Assembly: GCF_041929235.1 (NCBI RefSeq)
Contig: NZ_JBHFNP010000277.1
Coordinates: forward strand, 1-64,000
Length of the DNA: 64,000 nucleotides
Direction of reading: 5' to 3'
Source: Microseira sp041929235
GTDB taxonomy: Bacteria; Cyanobacteriota; Cyanobacteriia; Cyanobacteriales; Aerosakkonemataceae
The notes below the pieces were generated by a model. The model saw nothing but the letters and a program-made list of their open reading frames with translations, had not been told where the DNA came from and did no database searches. Shown piece by piece: positions 45,001 to 55,078 of this stretch. Each line of letters begins with the position of its first letter. Position 1 is the stretch's first letter. Made by a program: the position numbers and the translations under genes.

Positions 45001-47799
45001 ATGGAATTTGAGGAAGCCCTAAAAATCGCTGATGATTTAGTTTTTGACGCCAGAGGAGAACATCTTAGTGGCCTGGAAAAGGCAATAATTCAGGCATCTT
45101 GGGAAAACTGGACATACAAACAGCTGCTTGAAAACTATAGATATCCATACAAAGAGGAGTATATAAAAAATGAAGCTTCACTATTGTTTAAGCTACTTTC
45201 AGAAGTTTTAGAAGTCCCAGTTAGCAAAAAAACCTTCCGGGCGGAATTGGAGAGGCGATCGCAGTCACACGAAGTTCCGCAGTCACACGAAGTTCCGCAG
45301 TCCCAAGTTCGAGAACAATGCGAACAGCTAGTCGTCACCCCGTACCGAGACTGGGGAGAAGCACTAGCACTACCCGTCTCCTATTGCTACGGACGCACTC
45401 AGGAACTAGATACACTAAAAAAATGGATTTTTCAGGATAAATGTCAGTTAATTCTGCTACTGGGGCAAGGCGGTATAGGTAAAACTACTCTATCAAGAGA
45501 ATTAGCAAAAGAGATTCAGCATCATTTTGACTATATAATCTGGCGAAGTCTTGAGAAATCTCCAGCATTAGAAAAAATCCTAGCAGATACCATCAAATTA
45601 TTATCTAATCAGCAAGAAACTATACTACCAGATAATTTAGAGGAGCAAATAGAGAGACTGATTCATTACTTAGAATCTTCACGCTCTTTGCTCATACTAG
45701 ATAATGCAGAGTCAATTCTTCAAAGTGGTAATCATCTAGATAAATATCTGGAAGGATATCAAGACTATGGTGATTTGCTAAAACGAGTAGCTCAATCATC
45801 TCATCAAAGCTGTTTAGTAATTATCAGCAAAGAGAAACCAGAAGCAATTGACTTAATGGCAAATAAAACTCAACCTATAGAATCATTAGTCTTAGATGGG
45901 TTAAAGGTAGAAGATGGTAGAAAAATATTTACCGAATACGGAAAATTTTCCGCATCGGAAGATGAATGGCAATTGGTTATTGAACACTATGCAGGTAATC
46001 CTTTTGCTTTAAAAGTAGTAGCAGCAGGAACACAAGAGTCATTAGGCGGAAATTTATCTATTTTAGTCAAAAATCATTTAACGCAAGGTCAATTAATTTT
46101 TAATGGAATTAACGATTTATTAAAACGTCAGTTTGACCGTCTATCTCCCTCAGCGCAAGAAATTATGTACTGGCTGGCAATTAATTATGAGCCAGTTTCA
46201 GACTGGCAACTAAAAAAAGATATTATTTCATGGCAAGCTAAACAAGAATTAGTCCAATCGCTGGCATCTTTGAATCGGCGAGCGCTTATCAAAAACACCC
46301 AATTGGGATATACACAACTACCAGTATTGAGGGAATACATTATCAATCGATTAATAGATGAAGTCTGCCAAGAAATTAAGACAGGGCAAATAGCATTTTT
46401 GAACAGCTACTCTCTCAGCAAAGCAACATCCATAGACTATATCAGAGAAACTCAAGTTCGCCTCATCTTACAGCCATTGTTGGAAAGATTGCGTCAGGAA
46501 CTTGGCGGTAACAGAAATGTCGAAAATAAACTTAAACAAATTATCTTAAGCTGGCAACAACAATATCCTCTAGCTCCAGGGTATTTAGCAGGCAATATCC
46601 TCAACATTTTGTGCCAGCTAAATACAGATTTAAGCAACTATGACTTTTCAGATTTAACCATTCGTCAAGCTTATCTTCAGGGAGTTAATTTACATCAAGT
46701 TAATTTGGCCTACTCTGACTTATCTAAATCGGTTTTTTCTGAACCATTAGGCAGCATTCTCTCAGTAGCATTTAGCCATGATGGCAAATTATGGGCGACA
46801 GGCGATGCCGATAAAAATCTTTATATTTGGCGAGTAGCCGATGGTCAACTCGTAACTACTTGTGTAGGTCATACTAATTGGATAAGGTCTATTGCCTTTC
46901 ATCCTCAAAAACAAATTTTAGCCAGTGCTAGTAACGATGGCACTGTTAGGTTATGGAATATTAATACAGGTGAATGTCTTGCCATATTAGAGGGACACAC
47001 TCATGAAGTTTGGTCAGTTGCTTTCCATCCTGATGGTAATATTTTAGCGAGTGCTGGTCGCGATGGCACCGTAAGATTGTGGGATGTTGACTCTCATCAA
47101 TGCTGTCGCATTTTACAGGAACATAGTTGCTGGGTATTCAAAGTTGCTTTCAATGCTCAAGGAACAACTTTAGCCAGTGGGAGTGTCGATCAAACTGTGA
47201 AATTATGGGATGTTAAGACAGGTCAATGTCGCATCACTTGGCAAAACGTTGAGCATATAGTTCGCTCAATAGCCTTTAGTTCTGATGGTGAAACTCTAGC
47301 AACTGGTAGCGATGACAAACTTGTCAGATTGTCCGATATTAAGACTGGTAAATGCCGCAAGACTTTTTCAGGACATGATGGACGAGTTTGGTCAGTTGCT
47401 TTTAGTCCTGACGGTAAAACTCTGGCTAGTGGAGACGATCAAACTGTGAAGTTATGGAACATTGAAACTGGTGAATTATTACTTACTTTACCAGAAAGCG
47501 ATCGCCGAATTCGAGCTATAGCTTTTAGTCCTGATGGTGAAACTTTAATTACTGGTAGTGACGATCAAAGTGTCAGATTGTGGTATCTCTGCAAAGGTGA
47601 ATCTTTGAAGACCATCTATGGCTATACTCAACGAGTATGGTCAATTGCTTTTTCACCTGATGGAAAAACCATTGTTAGTGGGAGCGACGATCGCACAGTA
47701 AAACTTTGGAATATTGAGAAAGAGACATGCAAAATCTTGGGAAAACATGCAAAGCGCGTGCAGTCAGTTTCCTTCGATCCTAAAGGGGAAAATAGCTAG
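45001..47799 (+). CDS. STAND NTPase: vMAP, NB-ARC and WD40 repeats, 5' part of a frameshifted gene
   Basis: 932 residues before an early stop. Residues 1-86 match the vMAP helix-turn-helix-like domain. A short tandem (SHEVPQ twice) follows. Residues about 125-420 are NB-ARC with Walker A GQGGIGKTT (155-163) and Walker B SLLILDNAES. About 420-580 is helical with a few pentapeptide-like units. WD40 repeats 1-8 and half of repeat 9 follow from about 585. The reading frame shifts at about 47786 and the next segment (47786-48589) supplies the remaining repeats. Such proteins sense a ligand through the propeller and oligomerise through NB-ARC; they are implicated in bacterial immunity and signalling. 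Confidence 0.85.
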   Translation: MEFEEALKIADDLVFDARGEHLSGLEKAIIQASWENWTYKQLLENYRYPYKEEYIKNEASLLFKLLSEVLEVPVSKKTFRAELERRSQSHEVPQSHEVPQSQVREQCEQLVVTPYRDWGEALALPVSYCYGRTQELDTLKKWIFQDKCQLILLLGQGGIGKTTLSRELAKEIQHHFDYIIWRSLEKSPALEKILADTIKLLSNQQETILPDNLEEQIERLIHYLESSRSLLILDNAESILQSGNHLDKYLEGYQDYGDLLKRVAQSSHQSCLVIISKEKPEAIDLMANKTQPIESLVLDGLKVEDGRKIFTEYGKFSASEDEWQLVIEHYAGNPFALKVVAAGTQESLGGNLSILVKNHLTQGQLIFNGINDLLKRQFDRLSPSAQEIMYWLAINYEPVSDWQLKKDIISWQAKQELVQSLASLNRRALIKNTQLGYTQLPVLREYIINRLIDEVCQEIKTGQIAFLNSYSLSKATSIDYIRETQVRLILQPLLERLRQELGGNRNVENKLKQIILSWQQQYPLAPGYLAGNILNILCQLNTDLSNYDFSDLTIRQAYLQGVNLHQVNLAYSDLSKSVFSEPLGSILSVAFSHDGKLWATGDADKNLYIWRVADGQLVTTCVGHTNWIRSIAFHPQKQILASASNDGTVRLWNINTGECLAILEGHTHEVWSVAFHPDGNILASAGRDGTVRLWDVDSHQCCRILQEHSCWVFKVAFNAQGTTLASGSVDQTVKLWDVKTGQCRITWQNVEHIVRSIAFSSDGETLATGSDDKLVRLSDIKTGKCRKTFSGHDGRVWSVAFSPDGKTLASGDDQTVKLWNIETGELLLTLPESDRRIRAIAFSPDGETLITGSDDQSVRLWYLCKGESLKTIYGYTQRVWSIAFSPDGKTIVSGSDDRTVKLWNIEKETCKILGKHAKRVQSVSFDPKGENS

Positions 47800-48589
47800 C
47801 AGTGGTAACGATGGTTGGGTAAAGTTATGGGAGATGGATGGTAATTGCGTAACTTTACCGCAAAAACACAGAGATTGGATTTGGTTAGTTGCTTTCAATC
47901 GGGAAGGAACAAAACTGATTAGTGCTGGCGACGATCGCAGTATCAAATTATGGGATGTTAATACAAGACAATGCTTGAAAATTTTATTAAACGATTATCC
48001 AGATTGGATTTGGTCAGTTGCTCTGAGTCCTGATAGCGAGAATATAGCGATCGCCAGCGATTCTAAAATATTACAATTATTGAATATTGAAACAGGAAAC
48101 CTAATCAACTTAGGAGAACATCAAAAACTGATACGTTCAGTTGCATGGAGTCCTAATGGTGAAATTCTAGCCAGTGGAAGTGATGACCTCACAATCAAGC
48201 TATGGGATAGTCAAACACATGAATGTCTGCATATTTTCAAAAAGCATACAGATCAAATCAGATCGGTTGTGTTTAGTCCTAACAGTAATCTTCTTGCTAG
48301 CGGCAGTGATGACTGTACAATCAAGCTGTGGGATGTAAAAAGTGGTGAGTGCCTCAAAACTTTTACAGAACATGAAAATCGAGTTCGCTCCGTTGCTTTT
48401 AGTCCTGACGGATTAATGCTTGCAAGTGGGAGTGAAGATGAGACAATTAAACTGTGGAATATTGAAACAGGTGTCTGCATTAAAACCCTTAAAGCTAAAC
48501 GTCTTTATGAAGGAATGAATATTACAGGCGTGACTGGGGTTCAGAAAACAACTCTGAAGGCATTAGGTGCAGTGGAAAATCAGGAATAA
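47786..48589 (+). CDS. WD40 C-terminal part of the same STAND protein (after frameshift)
   Basis: Continues the upstream gene in the +1 frame from GKIASSGNDGWVKLW, completing repeat 9 and adding repeats 10-14. The intact protein would have 14 repeats, two seven-bladed propellers, and a tail (RLYEGMNITG...TLKALGA) typical of cyanobacterial WD40 proteins. It has no ribosome site of its own that I trust. The shift lies in the run CCTAAAGGGGAAAATAGC. Confidence 0.75.
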   Translation, partial: GKIASSGNDGWVKLWEMDGNCVTLPQKHRDWIWLVAFNREGTKLISAGDDRSIKLWDVNTRQCLKILLNDYPDWIWSVALSPDSENIAIASDSKILQLLNIETGNLINLGEHQKLIRSVAWSPNGEILASGSDDLTIKLWDSQTHECLHIFKKHTDQIRSVVFSPNSNLLASGSDDCTIKLWDVKSGECLKTFTEHENRVRSVAFSPDGLMLASGSEDETIKLWNIETGVCIKTLKAKRLYEGMNITGVTGVQKTTLKALGAVENQE

Positions 48590-48681
48590 GTAAGTGGGTA
48601 GCAATAAACATAACACCCAGATCCCCAACTTCTCAAAAACGCCTCTACAGCTTATACCATTTTCCCATCAATGCGCCAAAC

Positions 48682-48743
48682 AAGGGGCGGGTTTAGTTCA
48701 ATTGTTTGAAAGTGTCCCCGTTATTGGTAAAACCCACCCCTAC
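48682..48743. repeat. GTAGGGGCGGGTTT palindrome, copy D
   Basis: AAGGGGCGGGTTTAG at the left, GTAAAACCCACCCCTAC at the right, 62 bp, intergenic, downstream of the STAND gene. Confidence 0.7.
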
Positions 48744-48816
48744 AATCCGTATCTGTTGATGTGTAGCATTATCCCCGGAAATTGGTATTAAAATTTATTT
48801 CAAGACTGATGTTGCT

Positions 48817-49341
48817 TCAACTTCCTTGATGCTCTCGGCGACTCTTTAAGATTGTTGCCATAGGGAGCAAAAGCGAGAGTTCTTTATCTTGCAATGGCAC
48901 AAAACCATAATGCAGATAAAACCTTTTGGCTTCCTCATCAAGTGGATCAACTCTAACTGCAAAAATAGCCATTTCCGAATTTACTCGAACCGCCAGACTT
49001 AGGGCGTGCATTAAGAGTATTGCTCCCAATCCTTCACCTTGCATCCGCTTGTCTACTGCCAGCCTGCCAATCAGCATAGCAGGAGCGGGATACTTGGGTA
49101 AGCGTTTTGGGATATCCTCATGCTTTGGAATGTTCTCGAATTCAATGGTAGATGCACTTGTACAGTAATATCCAACAACTTCCTTACTTTCTGAGTCAGT
49201 AGTTGCAACAAAAGTCTTGGAATACCCTCGTCTTGCGTCTTGTCCAGCTATTTGCTTCAGGTACTCATTTAACTGCGGTTTTCCACAGTCAAAATCATCT
49301 TTCTGAAAACTTTCGTCTAGGGGTGATATATGCCATTTCAC
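48817..49341 (-). CDS. GNAT acetyltransferase toxin (TacT-like)
   Basis: A 174-residue GNAT protein. The acetyl-CoA loop is RMQGEGLGAILL, preceded by LIGRLAVD, and YLHYGFVPL lies near the end. Together with a DUF1778 gene 6 bases upstream this is a classic TacAT-type toxin-antitoxin pair; such toxins acetylate aminoacyl-tRNA and stop translation (family knowledge). Confidence 0.85.
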   Translation of the reverse strand: MKWHISPLDESFQKDDFDCGKPQLNEYLKQIAGQDARRGYSKTFVATTDSESKEVVGYYCTSASTIEFENIPKHEDIPKRLPKYPAPAMLIGRLAVDKRMQGEGLGAILLMHALSLAVRVNSEMAIFAVRVDPLDEEAKRFYLHYGFVPLQDKELSLLLPMATILKSRREHQGS

Positions 49342-49347
49342 GGATTA

Positions 49348-49653
49348 TTAGTTTTCGTATTCATCTTGAAATTTACTCATAGCTGACTTCAGAGCTTGGC
49401 ATGGCTCTGGTGGGTTTTCCATCAATGATAAAAACAGTTCCCGATCGCGATCGCTCAGAACTAACCTCTGATGAGCTTCAATATTTTCCCTGGCAACTTT
49501 TAGGCATTGGGAAAGCATATAAGCACTCAAACTCAGCCCTGCTAATGATGCCGCTTTCTCCAATAAATCTTTTTGTTCGGGCGTAACTCTTAGGTCAATT
49601 CTGCTGTATTTTCGCTTTTTGGTTGCTGCTTTTTTGGTTGCAGTGGTCGCCAT
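49348..49653 (-). CDS. DUF1778 antitoxin (TacA-like)
   Basis: A 101-residue protein with a Lys-rich N-terminus and a ribbon-helix-helix (RIDLRVTPEQKDLLEKAASL, GLSLSAYMLSQ), then an acidic C-terminal segment that would cover the toxin. AAGG six bases before the ATG at 49653 supports this start over a TTG two codons earlier. It should repress its own operon. Confidence 0.85.
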   Translation of the reverse strand: MATTATKKAATKKRKYSRIDLRVTPEQKDLLEKAASLAGLSLSAYMLSQCLKVARENIEAHQRLVLSDRDRELFLSLMENPPEPCQALKSAMSKFQDEYEN

Positions 49654-49794
49654 AATCAACCTTCAACTCCAAGCTATTGCTTGGCGATCGCTTACTCCAA
49701 TATACACTATATTACCATCGTTTCCGGCAAATGTACACACAAAAATCAGGACTGGGTGAGGTTAAAGTACAAGAGGTGTGAACAGACGCTAGTG

Positions 49795-51207
49795 ATGCTA
49801 AACCTACTCCACCGGACGAAAATCGTTGCAACCCTTGGTCCTGCAAGCAATACTAAAGAAGCGATCGCCAATCTAGTGCAAGCAGGTATGAGCGTAGCGA
49901 GGCTAAACTTTTCTCACGGTAGCTACGAAGATCATGCCCATACTGTCTCGTTGCTGCGATCGCTCTCCCAGGAATTAGATACCCCCGTCACCATCCTACA
50001 AGACTTGCAAGGCCCGAAGATTCGGGTGGGGCAGTTAACAGAAGCGATAACTTTAAATTCGGGAGAAAGCGTCTCTTTAGTACCCATCGCCGAATTTAAG
50101 GAGCAAGCGGATACAATACCGATTGATTATCCCTATCTGGCGGATGAAGCCAAAAAAGGGGCGCAGGTGCTGTTGGATGATGGATTGTTGGAACTTAGGG
50201 TGGAAGCGATCGCATCTAAAGCTGTCCGCTGTAAAGTCATCAAAGGCGGCATTCTCAAAAGTCGCAAAGGGGTAAACTTTCCCAGTTTAAACCTGCGACT
50301 GCCTTCCCTCACCGAAAAAGATATCAAAGATTTAGACTTTGGCATTTCCCAAGGAATAGACTGGGTTTCCCTCAGCTTTGTGCGTCGCGCTGAAGATATC
50401 TACTCCCTCAAACAACTGCTAGCTGCTAAAGGCGTCGATATCCCGGTGATCGCTAAAATTGAACGCCCCCAAGCTATTGCCAACCTGCAAGCAATTGTCA
50501 ACGAATGCGATGGCTTAATGGTAGCGCGGGGAGACTTGGGAGTAGAAATGAGTCCGGAAAAAGTACCGATGTTGCAAAAGCAAATTATTCGATTGTGCAA
50601 TCAAAAGGGAATTCCCGTTATTACCGCTACCCAAATGTTAGAAAGCATGATCCAAAATCCCCGCCCCACCCGTGCGGAAGCCAATGATGTCGCCAATGCT
50701 ATCATCGATGGCACCGATGCGGTAATGCTTTCGGGAGAGTCAGCGGTGGGTGCATATCCAGTTCAAGCGGTGGAAATGATGGCGCGAATTGCACAAGAAG
50801 TGGAGAAAGATATCCAATTTGTCAACCATCCACCGATGGATAGCGATGAAACTCATGCCCTCAGCGAAGCACTTAACGCGATTGATAAAATTGTCGATTT
50901 GCGCTGTATTGTTGCTTTTACCAGTTCGGGTTATACAGCGCGACTGGCGTCAGCAGAACGACCGAAAGCACCTGTGATTGCTTTAACAGATAATATCCGA
51001 GTTTACCACCGCTTAAATTTAGTTTGGGGGGTGAAGCCGCTGTTACTCGATTTTCAAGTCGAATCTTTTGAGGATCTGGTGCAGCAAGCCGAGACTATTT
51101 TAGTTGATCGCAATTTAGCTGCTCCCGGCGATCGCATTTTAATTGTAGGAGGAATTCCCACCCAAAAATCTGGCGGGACTAATTTCCTGAAAATTCACAC
51201 GATTTAG
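49795..51207 (+). CDS. pyk: Pyruvate kinase
   Basis: Last step of glycolysis, PEP + ADP to pyruvate + ATP. A 470-residue protein: RRTKIVATLGPAS-like start, ARLNFSHG, the metal/phosphate region VIAKIERPQAIANL, DGLMVARGDLGVE and VITATQMLESMI. It matches the shorter bacterial type without the extra PEP-utilising domain. The frame is open 38 codons upstream, but family similarity begins at MLNLLHRTKIV. Sits oddly among toxin-antitoxin genes. Confidence 0.93.
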   Translation: MLNLLHRTKIVATLGPASNTKEAIANLVQAGMSVARLNFSHGSYEDHAHTVSLLRSLSQELDTPVTILQDLQGPKIRVGQLTEAITLNSGESVSLVPIAEFKEQADTIPIDYPYLADEAKKGAQVLLDDGLLELRVEAIASKAVRCKVIKGGILKSRKGVNFPSLNLRLPSLTEKDIKDLDFGISQGIDWVSLSFVRRAEDIYSLKQLLAAKGVDIPVIAKIERPQAIANLQAIVNECDGLMVARGDLGVEMSPEKVPMLQKQIIRLCNQKGIPVITATQMLESMIQNPRPTRAEANDVANAIIDGTDAVMLSGESAVGAYPVQAVEMMARIAQEVEKDIQFVNHPPMDSDETHALSEALNAIDKIVDLRCIVAFTSSGYTARLASAERPKAPVIALTDNIRVYHRLNLVWGVKPLLLDFQVESFEDLVQQAETILVDRNLAAPGDRILIVGGIPTQKSGGTNFLKIHTI

Positions 51208-51298
51208 CATTGAATCGCGATCGACTCAACTAAGTTATGGTGTGAGCGATCGCCTTTTCCATACCTTGCAGGAAATTCCTGACATTAAAGCCACTTCG

Positions 51299-51562
51299 CT
51301 AACTTTTGCGATACCCCTCACGGCGATGACCCACTTTGACAATTAGAACAATCAGCTGTTGATCGAGAATCTCGTAAAGGATGCGGTAATTTTTCACACG
51401 CAATCTGTAGGTGTTTTCCTCTCCTTTCATTTTGGTGACACCATCAGGTCGGGGTTGTTGGGCTAAAGCCGCAAGTTGAGCAAGCACCTGTATTTGAGTT
51501 TCTGGAGGCAGCTTTTTGATCTGGCGAGCAGCCAGGGACGAAATTTCGACAGTGTAGTTCAC
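51299..51562 (-). CDS. RelE/ParE-type toxin
   Basis: An 87-residue basic protein, YTVEISSLAARQIKKLPP, TYRLRVKNYRILYEIL and VGHRREGY, the usual RelE pattern with the Arg/Tyr residues of the mRNA-cutting site. Its start overlaps the antitoxin stop by 4 bases. Confidence 0.88.
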   Translation of the reverse strand: MNYTVEISSLAARQIKKLPPETQIQVLAQLAALAQQPRPDGVTKMKGEENTYRLRVKNYRILYEILDQQLIVLIVKVGHRREGYRKS

Positions 51563-51771
51563 AGCCCCAATTCCTGTCTGAGTTGTTCCAGAGAAATCGT
51601 GCGGTTGTTTTGCAGGTCTTCTCTGGCTAACTTTAGGTCTTCCAGGTCTTGCTGTTCTTCCTGTTCGTCCTTGTATTTGTCAATCAGGTAATGCAGGTAG
51701 TTTAGAGCTTCTTTGAGAATAGGTTCTGGGGCTTGTTCGATCGTTTGCAGGAATTGCTCTTTGATGGTCAT
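51559..51771 (-). CDS. Antitoxin of the RelE-type pair
   Basis: A 70-residue, very acidic and Gln-rich helical protein (KYKDEQEEQQDLEDLKLARED) beginning MTIKEQFLQTIEQAP, a cyanobacterial DUF2281-like antitoxin start. Overlap with the toxin gene (ATGA) supports the pairing. Confidence 0.8.
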   Translation of the reverse strand: MTIKEQFLQTIEQAPEPILKEALNYLHYLIDKYKDEQEEQQDLEDLKLAREDLQNNRTISLEQLRQELGL

Positions 51772-51994
51772 GGTAGTCTTCTACTCTTGCTTTGCCAAAT
51801 CCGAGGCTCTAACTTTATGGTAACGAAGTTGAGCGATCGCTCCAAGGGAAGCCATCCTTTTTCAATGTAGTGATTCTCTTGAGAAATTCTGTGGAAAATG
51901 AAGCCTCGCAACCAATCTACCCGTCCATGAGCCAGCGATCGCATGTTCCATCGCCTAAAATAGAAACAGATGGAGCGTAAACAGAACAACCTTA

Positions 51995-52423
51995 ATGCCC
52001 GCCAAAGATCTGTATCACGATACCGTCCGCACCGCCCCGATCAAAGACGGTTGGACAATTACTGATGACCCCCTCATCCTCAAGATAGGGGAACGCTCCG
52101 CCTTTGTAGATCTGGGGGCTGAAAAACTCATTGCTGCTGAACGAGATTCTGAAAAAATAGCTGTCGAAATTAAAAGCTTTCTGAGTCCTTCTCCCATCAA
52201 AGACCTCGAAAATGCATGGGGGCAATTCTTTATGTACACCAGAGCGATCCAAAGAATAGATCCAGATCGTCGTCTTTACCTAGCCGTCAGTCGCAACACC
52301 TTTGAGACTTTGTTCAAAGAGGAAGCCGGAAAACTGCTACTAGAAGAACCTGGTTTTCGCATCATAGTTTTTGACCCAAATATTGAGGAGATCGTCGAAT
52401 GGCAACCTCGAATCAACCCCTAG
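51995..52423 (+). CDS. xisH: XisH, fdxN element excision controlling factor-like
   Basis: A 142-residue protein with the standard start MPAKDLYHDTV, DGWTITDDPL, and AVEIKSFLSPS followed by AWGQFFMY, a PD-(D/E)XK-like core. It overlaps xisI by 25 bases. The family was named from heterocyst DNA rearrangement, but pairs are widespread and numerous in cyanobacteria, and the true role is unclear. Confidence 0.9.
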   Translation: MPAKDLYHDTVRTAPIKDGWTITDDPLILKIGERSAFVDLGAEKLIAAERDSEKIAVEIKSFLSPSPIKDLENAWGQFFMYTRAIQRIDPDRRLYLAVSRNTFETLFKEEAGKLLLEEPGFRIIVFDPNIEEIVEWQPRINP

Positions 52424-52746
52424 AGCAATGGCGTGATATTTTGGAGAAAATTATGCAATATTATGCGGCTCTTCCTTACCGTTATGGTGATGTGATTACC
52501 TATGTTATTGTCAGCCGCGATTACAACCACTTTATGCTGGTACACGAAGGCTGGGAAAATAACCGACGAGTTCATGGCTTGATCGTCCATGCTGAACTTC
52601 GCAACGACAAAATCTGGATTCACTACGATGGGATTGAAGACGGTATCACTGATGAACTTGTCGCCGCTGGAGTTCCCAAAGATCGGATTGTCCTTGCCTT
52701 CCATCCTCCCCAATTACGACAGCATACTGGATATGCGATCGCATAG
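52399..52746 (+). CDS. xisI: XisI, fdxN element excision controlling factor-like
   Basis: A 115-residue protein. YYAALPYRYGDVITYVIVSRD, HFMLVHEGWENNRRVHG and IEDGITDELVAAGVPKDRIVLAFHPP are family hallmarks. Always paired with XisH. No fdxN-element integrase is visible nearby. Confidence 0.9.
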   Translation: MATSNQPLEQWRDILEKIMQYYAALPYRYGDVITYVIVSRDYNHFMLVHEGWENNRRVHGLIVHAELRNDKIWIHYDGIEDGITDELVAAGVPKDRIVLAFHPPQLRQHTGYAIA

Positions 52747-52892
52747 CGAAAGCTCTGGCAAAATCTTGTAATGACTTTAGGCAAAACTGAGGAAGTTGCT
52801 GCAATTTGGCAATCATAGATTCTATATCTGACGGTTAAGTTATCTCGCGCCGCGTCGAATTTATACCATATTTGCTAGGCTAATTTTCACCA

Positions 52893-54667
52893 TCAACCGT
52901 CTAGCAATCGCACAAATTTAAGAAACTTAACTGTAGGCATTGTACTCCTAATTTTAAATACCCTTGCTAAATAATAACGATCGTTGTTTGCGGAAAATTC
53001 CCACTCAGTTAGGCCGACATAGAAGGGAATCCTATCAGCGTTATACTCGTCAGTTAAAGTTGTTTTTGCGTCAATATAGAGAGATTCTGCGCCATCATTA
53101 TCGATAACAACAAAGTCATAAGGACTCCGAGTCTCACCATCTTTATTGAGCCAGATTACGCGATTTTCACCAAATTTATCAACCAGTTTCTGGTAAACAA
53201 ATGCTTCTCCTTCCCGACCAATATTTGCAATATCTTGTTTGTAGATCGTCCTTTCAGATATGTTTACCCTTACATTTTTACTCACAACCCTTGCCACTTC
53301 ATTGTTCGTGGTACTCCTAAATAGGTTGGCAACCGCCTCATAAACCCCCAATTCCTCCGCCCAAATCAACGCTGACATATCACCAGCCTCAGCAGAATCC
53401 TGTAAATGTTTTAAGACATCCAATTTATCCTTATTTTCTACCAATTCACTAATCTATTGTCAGTAAAATTATTGTTTCAAAACATTAAAAGCCTGAAATT
53501 ATTCCTGATAAATCAGTTCTCGAAATTCTTTAAACTCTTTGAATTGTGCCGGATTTTGAGCAAAGTATTGCAAATCTTGTTCTGATATGTCAGGATTCTC
53601 TGCTAAAGAGGTTAAAACTGATAGTTTCTCCCGATGATTAAGAATCGTGAAAATTCCACTACTGACTTCGCTATCATCCAATGTCTTCAGTAGAAGTTCG
53701 GCTTTATGGCTATAAAAGTAACTAAATAGTTTTTCAACTTCCCTATCTGTTTTATTTTTAGACCATTCAATCATGCCAGTAATGACTTTGGTAAATTTTG
53801 GCTCGCCTGTTTTATCTTCCATTTCCCACTCTTTTATGGCTTTGTCAATTTCTATAGCGATGTCTTCAATCGTTTTTGTTTCTTCTTTATCAAATAACTA
53901 TTCAACTCTTTTCAAACTTCTATCAATCCGAAAATAATTCGAGTAATTAGAAGTTAAAATCTCAATAATTTACTTCAAATATTCTGGAATAACGCCATCC
54001 TTTTTCAGAGCTTTCCTGTGCATGAATAACCCAGATTGATTAGGTAGAATAGCAGACAATTCAAGGATTTTCTCATACTGGTTGGCTACAAAATAGCTAA
54101 AGTTATCAAGCCATTCAATTGCTGTATTTTCCTCGGAGTTAATATATTTAATAAAATCTGCTAGTTTTTCCAGATGATCGATATTCTTGGCTATCGAGTT
54201 TAGCAGCCATTCATTACAAGCATCCCATGAAAATTATTGTAGATTAGGTAGATATTTTTTAGGTGGAATTTGGCCTGGGTAAAACCGATCTGCGAATGCC
54301 CAAATATCTAGTTTTTTTGAATTGTTTGGTTCTGAATTTAGAAAATATTATAGATAGGAGCGCTGAAACTCCAATACTCCGTTAAATCTTGCTTATCCTT
54401 TGCTTCTTGAAGACGCTTTTTAATAATATCTGAAACCTGTTTGACGGTAAACTGATTACTATTATTCTCAAAACCTCGAATTCCAACATCCAAAAGCTTT
54501 CCTCTGCCACCGCGATCTAAAGCTGACAAAACATCCTTTAATTATTCTGGAATATTGTTGTCAATATAAAGTTATTCCTCTTTTTTGAATATGCCTTCCT
54601 GATTGTAAAAATTTTTATTCTTACTGTAGAGTGTCGATTTTTATTCTTGTTTTAAGAAGGTAAAAAT
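52893..54667 (-). pseudogene. Relic of a large DUF3883 / sacsin-like ATPase-associated protein
   Basis: Read on the minus strand, protein-like sequence runs through ten in-frame stops (about 54641, 54572, 54542, 54234, 53970, 53898, 53499, 53469, 53460, 53454) and one frameshift near 54345. The 5' part reads LYSKNKNFYNQEGIFKKEE, stop, LYIDNNIPE, stop, LKDVL, as in sacsin-like HSP90-ATPase proteins. The last 183 codons (52893-53444) are open and end in a DUF3883-type domain (RSPYDFVVIDNDG, YIDAKTT, VGLTEWEFSANNDRYYLARVF). The N-terminal ATPase is not found. Two open pieces (52893-53444, 53499-53822) could be miscalled as genes. Confidence 0.7.
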
Positions 54668-54869
54668 TTATTAACAAAAGAAACTGATCTATTCCATCAA
54701 GAAGCTTAGTGGCAATAACTTTCTGGTATGCCTTCTTCCTCGCGTCGTCTGCCTTCTGTTTGATACCCATGTTTTCCCTGGTAACTCTTGATTCTCTGTT
54801 AACCCATCCATCCCATCAAACCACCCACACCTAACATCGTCAACAGGATACCCGCCGCAGACACCAAAC

Positions 54870-55024
54870 TTTAATGCCTGCATGGGTTAATTTATCTGAG
54901 TCAGGACTGACGCCAAGAAACCGGGTTTTTATGAAAAACAATGGTAACCGCAAGGATTGAAATGTTTTCAGCGAACTTGAATGATGTCAAAGGTATCTTG
55001 ATTGCCAATACGATAAAATAAGAA
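54870..55024. repeat. 155-bp direct repeat, left copy
   Basis: From TTAATGCCTGCATGGGTTAA to GATAAAATAAGAAA, nearly identical to 56365-56523. It carries copies of the start of the DUF1232 gene and the end of the PIN gene, which here lead nowhere. The adjoining minus-strand frame (54689-54883) reads MQAL and then unrelated sequence. No other gene lies between 54668 and 55078. Confidence 0.85.
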
Positions 55025-55078
55025 AAGCGATCGCTGCCTCTGCAAGCATCTCTGCTCAAGGTATGATTGCGCCACCGT

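Noticed and set aside
51768..51989. 73-codon minus-strand frame upstream of the RelE-type pair
   Set aside because: Residue composition is not protein-like and it overlaps the likely promoter region.
52893..54667. Use of TAA/TAG as sense codons in the DUF3883 relic
   Set aside because: Nearby genes use TAA and TAG as normal stops, and a frameshift is also present, so decay is the simpler explanation.
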